Positions 6,154 to 6,633 of a stretch of 6,633 bases of DNA are shown here, one piece after another. A program made the position numbers and the translations under genes. The notes below the pieces were generated by a model that saw nothing but the letters and a program-made list of their open reading frames with translations, was not told where the DNA came from and did no database searches. Position 1 is the stretch's first letter; every line of letters begins with the position of its first letter. This stretch comes from Deltaproteobacteria bacterium (GTDB lineage: Bacteria; Desulfobacterota; Binatia; Bin18): positions 1 through 6,633 of the forward strand of contig JACQEL010000753.1 in NCBI GenBank assembly GCA_016200595.1, read 5' to 3'.

Positions 6154-6474
6154 ATGAATGTCCAACCCACGCCTTCCGAGGTCCTTCATCCGTACGTCGA
6201 GCGCCGGCCCGGTGTCCAGGGAGGACGGCCAGTGATTAAAGGCAGCCGCTTTCCGGTTAGCTCTATCGTGCAGGACTATCGGCGCGGACTGTCGGTCGAG
6301 GAAATCCTGCGCGAGTTCCCGTCGTTGCATCCCGCAGAAGTGCATGATGCCCTATCGTACTATTATGACCACCGTGCTGAGATCGATCAGGAAATCGCGG
6401 AGTTGACCGACCTCGCTGCCGTCATGCGGAAATATCCTCCGACGCTTGTGCCTCCTGACGATGACAGCCATTAA
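6154..6474 (+). CDS. DUF433 family antitoxin-like protein
   Basis: A 106-residue DUF433 (PF04255) protein. The core is GGRPVIKGSRFPVSSIVQDY (residues 23-42), followed by GLSVEEILREFPSLHPAEVHDALSY (45-69), the helix-turn-helix-like part of the family. Such proteins are usually partners of PIN-like DUF5615 proteins and are predicted type II antitoxins that may also repress their own promoter. I chose the ATG at 6154 because AGGAG (6143-6147) lies six bases upstream; the frame is open back to 6097, but that start would place the promoter inside the gene. The downstream toxin ATG (6461) overlaps the last 14 bases of this gene, a typical coupled arrangement. Since that toxin looks broken, this may now be an orphan antitoxin. 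The charged tail (VPPDDDSH) is unremarkable. Confidence 0.85.
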   Translation: MNVQPTPSEVLHPYVERRPGVQGGRPVIKGSRFPVSSIVQDYRRGLSVEEILREFPSLHPAEVHDALSYYYDHRAEIDQEIAELTDLAAVMRKYPPTLVPPDDDSH

Positions 6475-6633
6475 AGTGTACCTCGATGAGGATGTCCATA
6501 CATTTATCGCTCAGGCATTGCGTTTGCGAGGTTGGGAAGCCTTGACTACACAGCCACCCAAGAAAATCCGCATCAGAACATTCGGGCTCTGTTCGACCTT
6601 CTCAATACCCTTTCCGCAGAGGCAATAAACGGT
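6461..6633 (+). pseudogene. DUF5615 PIN-like toxin, internally deleted and frameshifted, runs off the window
   Basis: From the ATG at 6461 the frame reads MTAIKVYLDEDVHTFIAQAL, the typical N-terminus of DUF5615/Mut7-C-like PIN-fold proteins with the acidic cluster D9-E-D11, then RGWEALTTQ. After about position 6551 this frame degenerates (PPKKIRIRTF) and stops at 6628. Another frame, readable from about 6547, gives ATQENPHQNIRALFDLLNTL and then SAEAING to the window end, which resembles the C-terminal helix of the same family (compare RRLLRLL...SAEEM). About 50 residues that normally lie between are absent, including the second acidic site. The protein is thus likely inactive as a nuclease. 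No separate ribosome site is visible; the start overlaps the DUF433 gene by 14 bases. Assignment of the C-terminal piece rests on memory of the family pattern. Confidence 0.65.

Noticed and set aside
6085..6345. An 86-codon open frame on the minus strand
   Set aside because: It is antisense to the DUF433 gene and its promoter, both of which are well supported.

Overview
The window reads as a piece of chromosome from an uncultivated, moderately GC-rich bacterium. The guess rests on gene types: an amidohydrolase-2 protein starting with a DADGH motif, a small acetamidase/formamidase, a giant zinc ribbon-cyclase-ATPase-TPR protein, and a DUF433/DUF5615 pair. This mix is common in soil or marine deltaproteobacteria-like lineages (Binatota, Tectomicrobia/Entotheonella types). 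No marker gene confirms this, so the taxonomy is a weak inference. No phage, plasmid, CRISPR or complete mobile element is visible.

Layout. Positions 1-2272 hold three minus-strand genes. Transcription runs from an acetamidase/formamidase family hydrolase (2272-1406), through a small lipoprotein whose ATG lies one base after the hydrolase stop (1404-925), to an amidohydrolase-2 family protein cut off by the window edge (851-1). They look like one operon for amide or aromatic-type catabolism, with a predicted membrane-anchored partner of unknown role. A 12-bp perfect inverted repeat sits about 45 bases upstream of the first start codon.

Positions 2273-2767 are non-coding. Their main content is two 86-base elements in inverted orientation. 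Each is bounded by the palindrome GCCCCGGAGGGGC and carries an internal hairpin. The two hairpins differ by a compensated base-pair change, so the fold appears to have been conserved.

Positions 2768-6053 (minus) hold a signalling gene now split in two frames. The upstream part encodes two zinc ribbons, a class III nucleotide cyclase-like domain and an AAA ATPase. The downstream part encodes the TPR-like helical region. By comparison with the remembered domain order of the family, about 55 residues are missing at the junction and the frame is shifted. Two linkers of this gene carry heptanucleotide tandem repeats that remain in frame.

Positions 6054-6633 carry a divergent pair: a DUF433 antitoxin-like gene with a good sigma-70-type promoter, overlapping a DUF5615 (PIN-like) toxin gene. 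The toxin gene also appears to have lost its middle and changed frame, and it runs off the window. The window therefore shows two genes damaged in the same way, by an internal deletion plus a frameshift, and several families of short repeats. Either the genome is eroding through deletions or the assembly has collapsed short segments.
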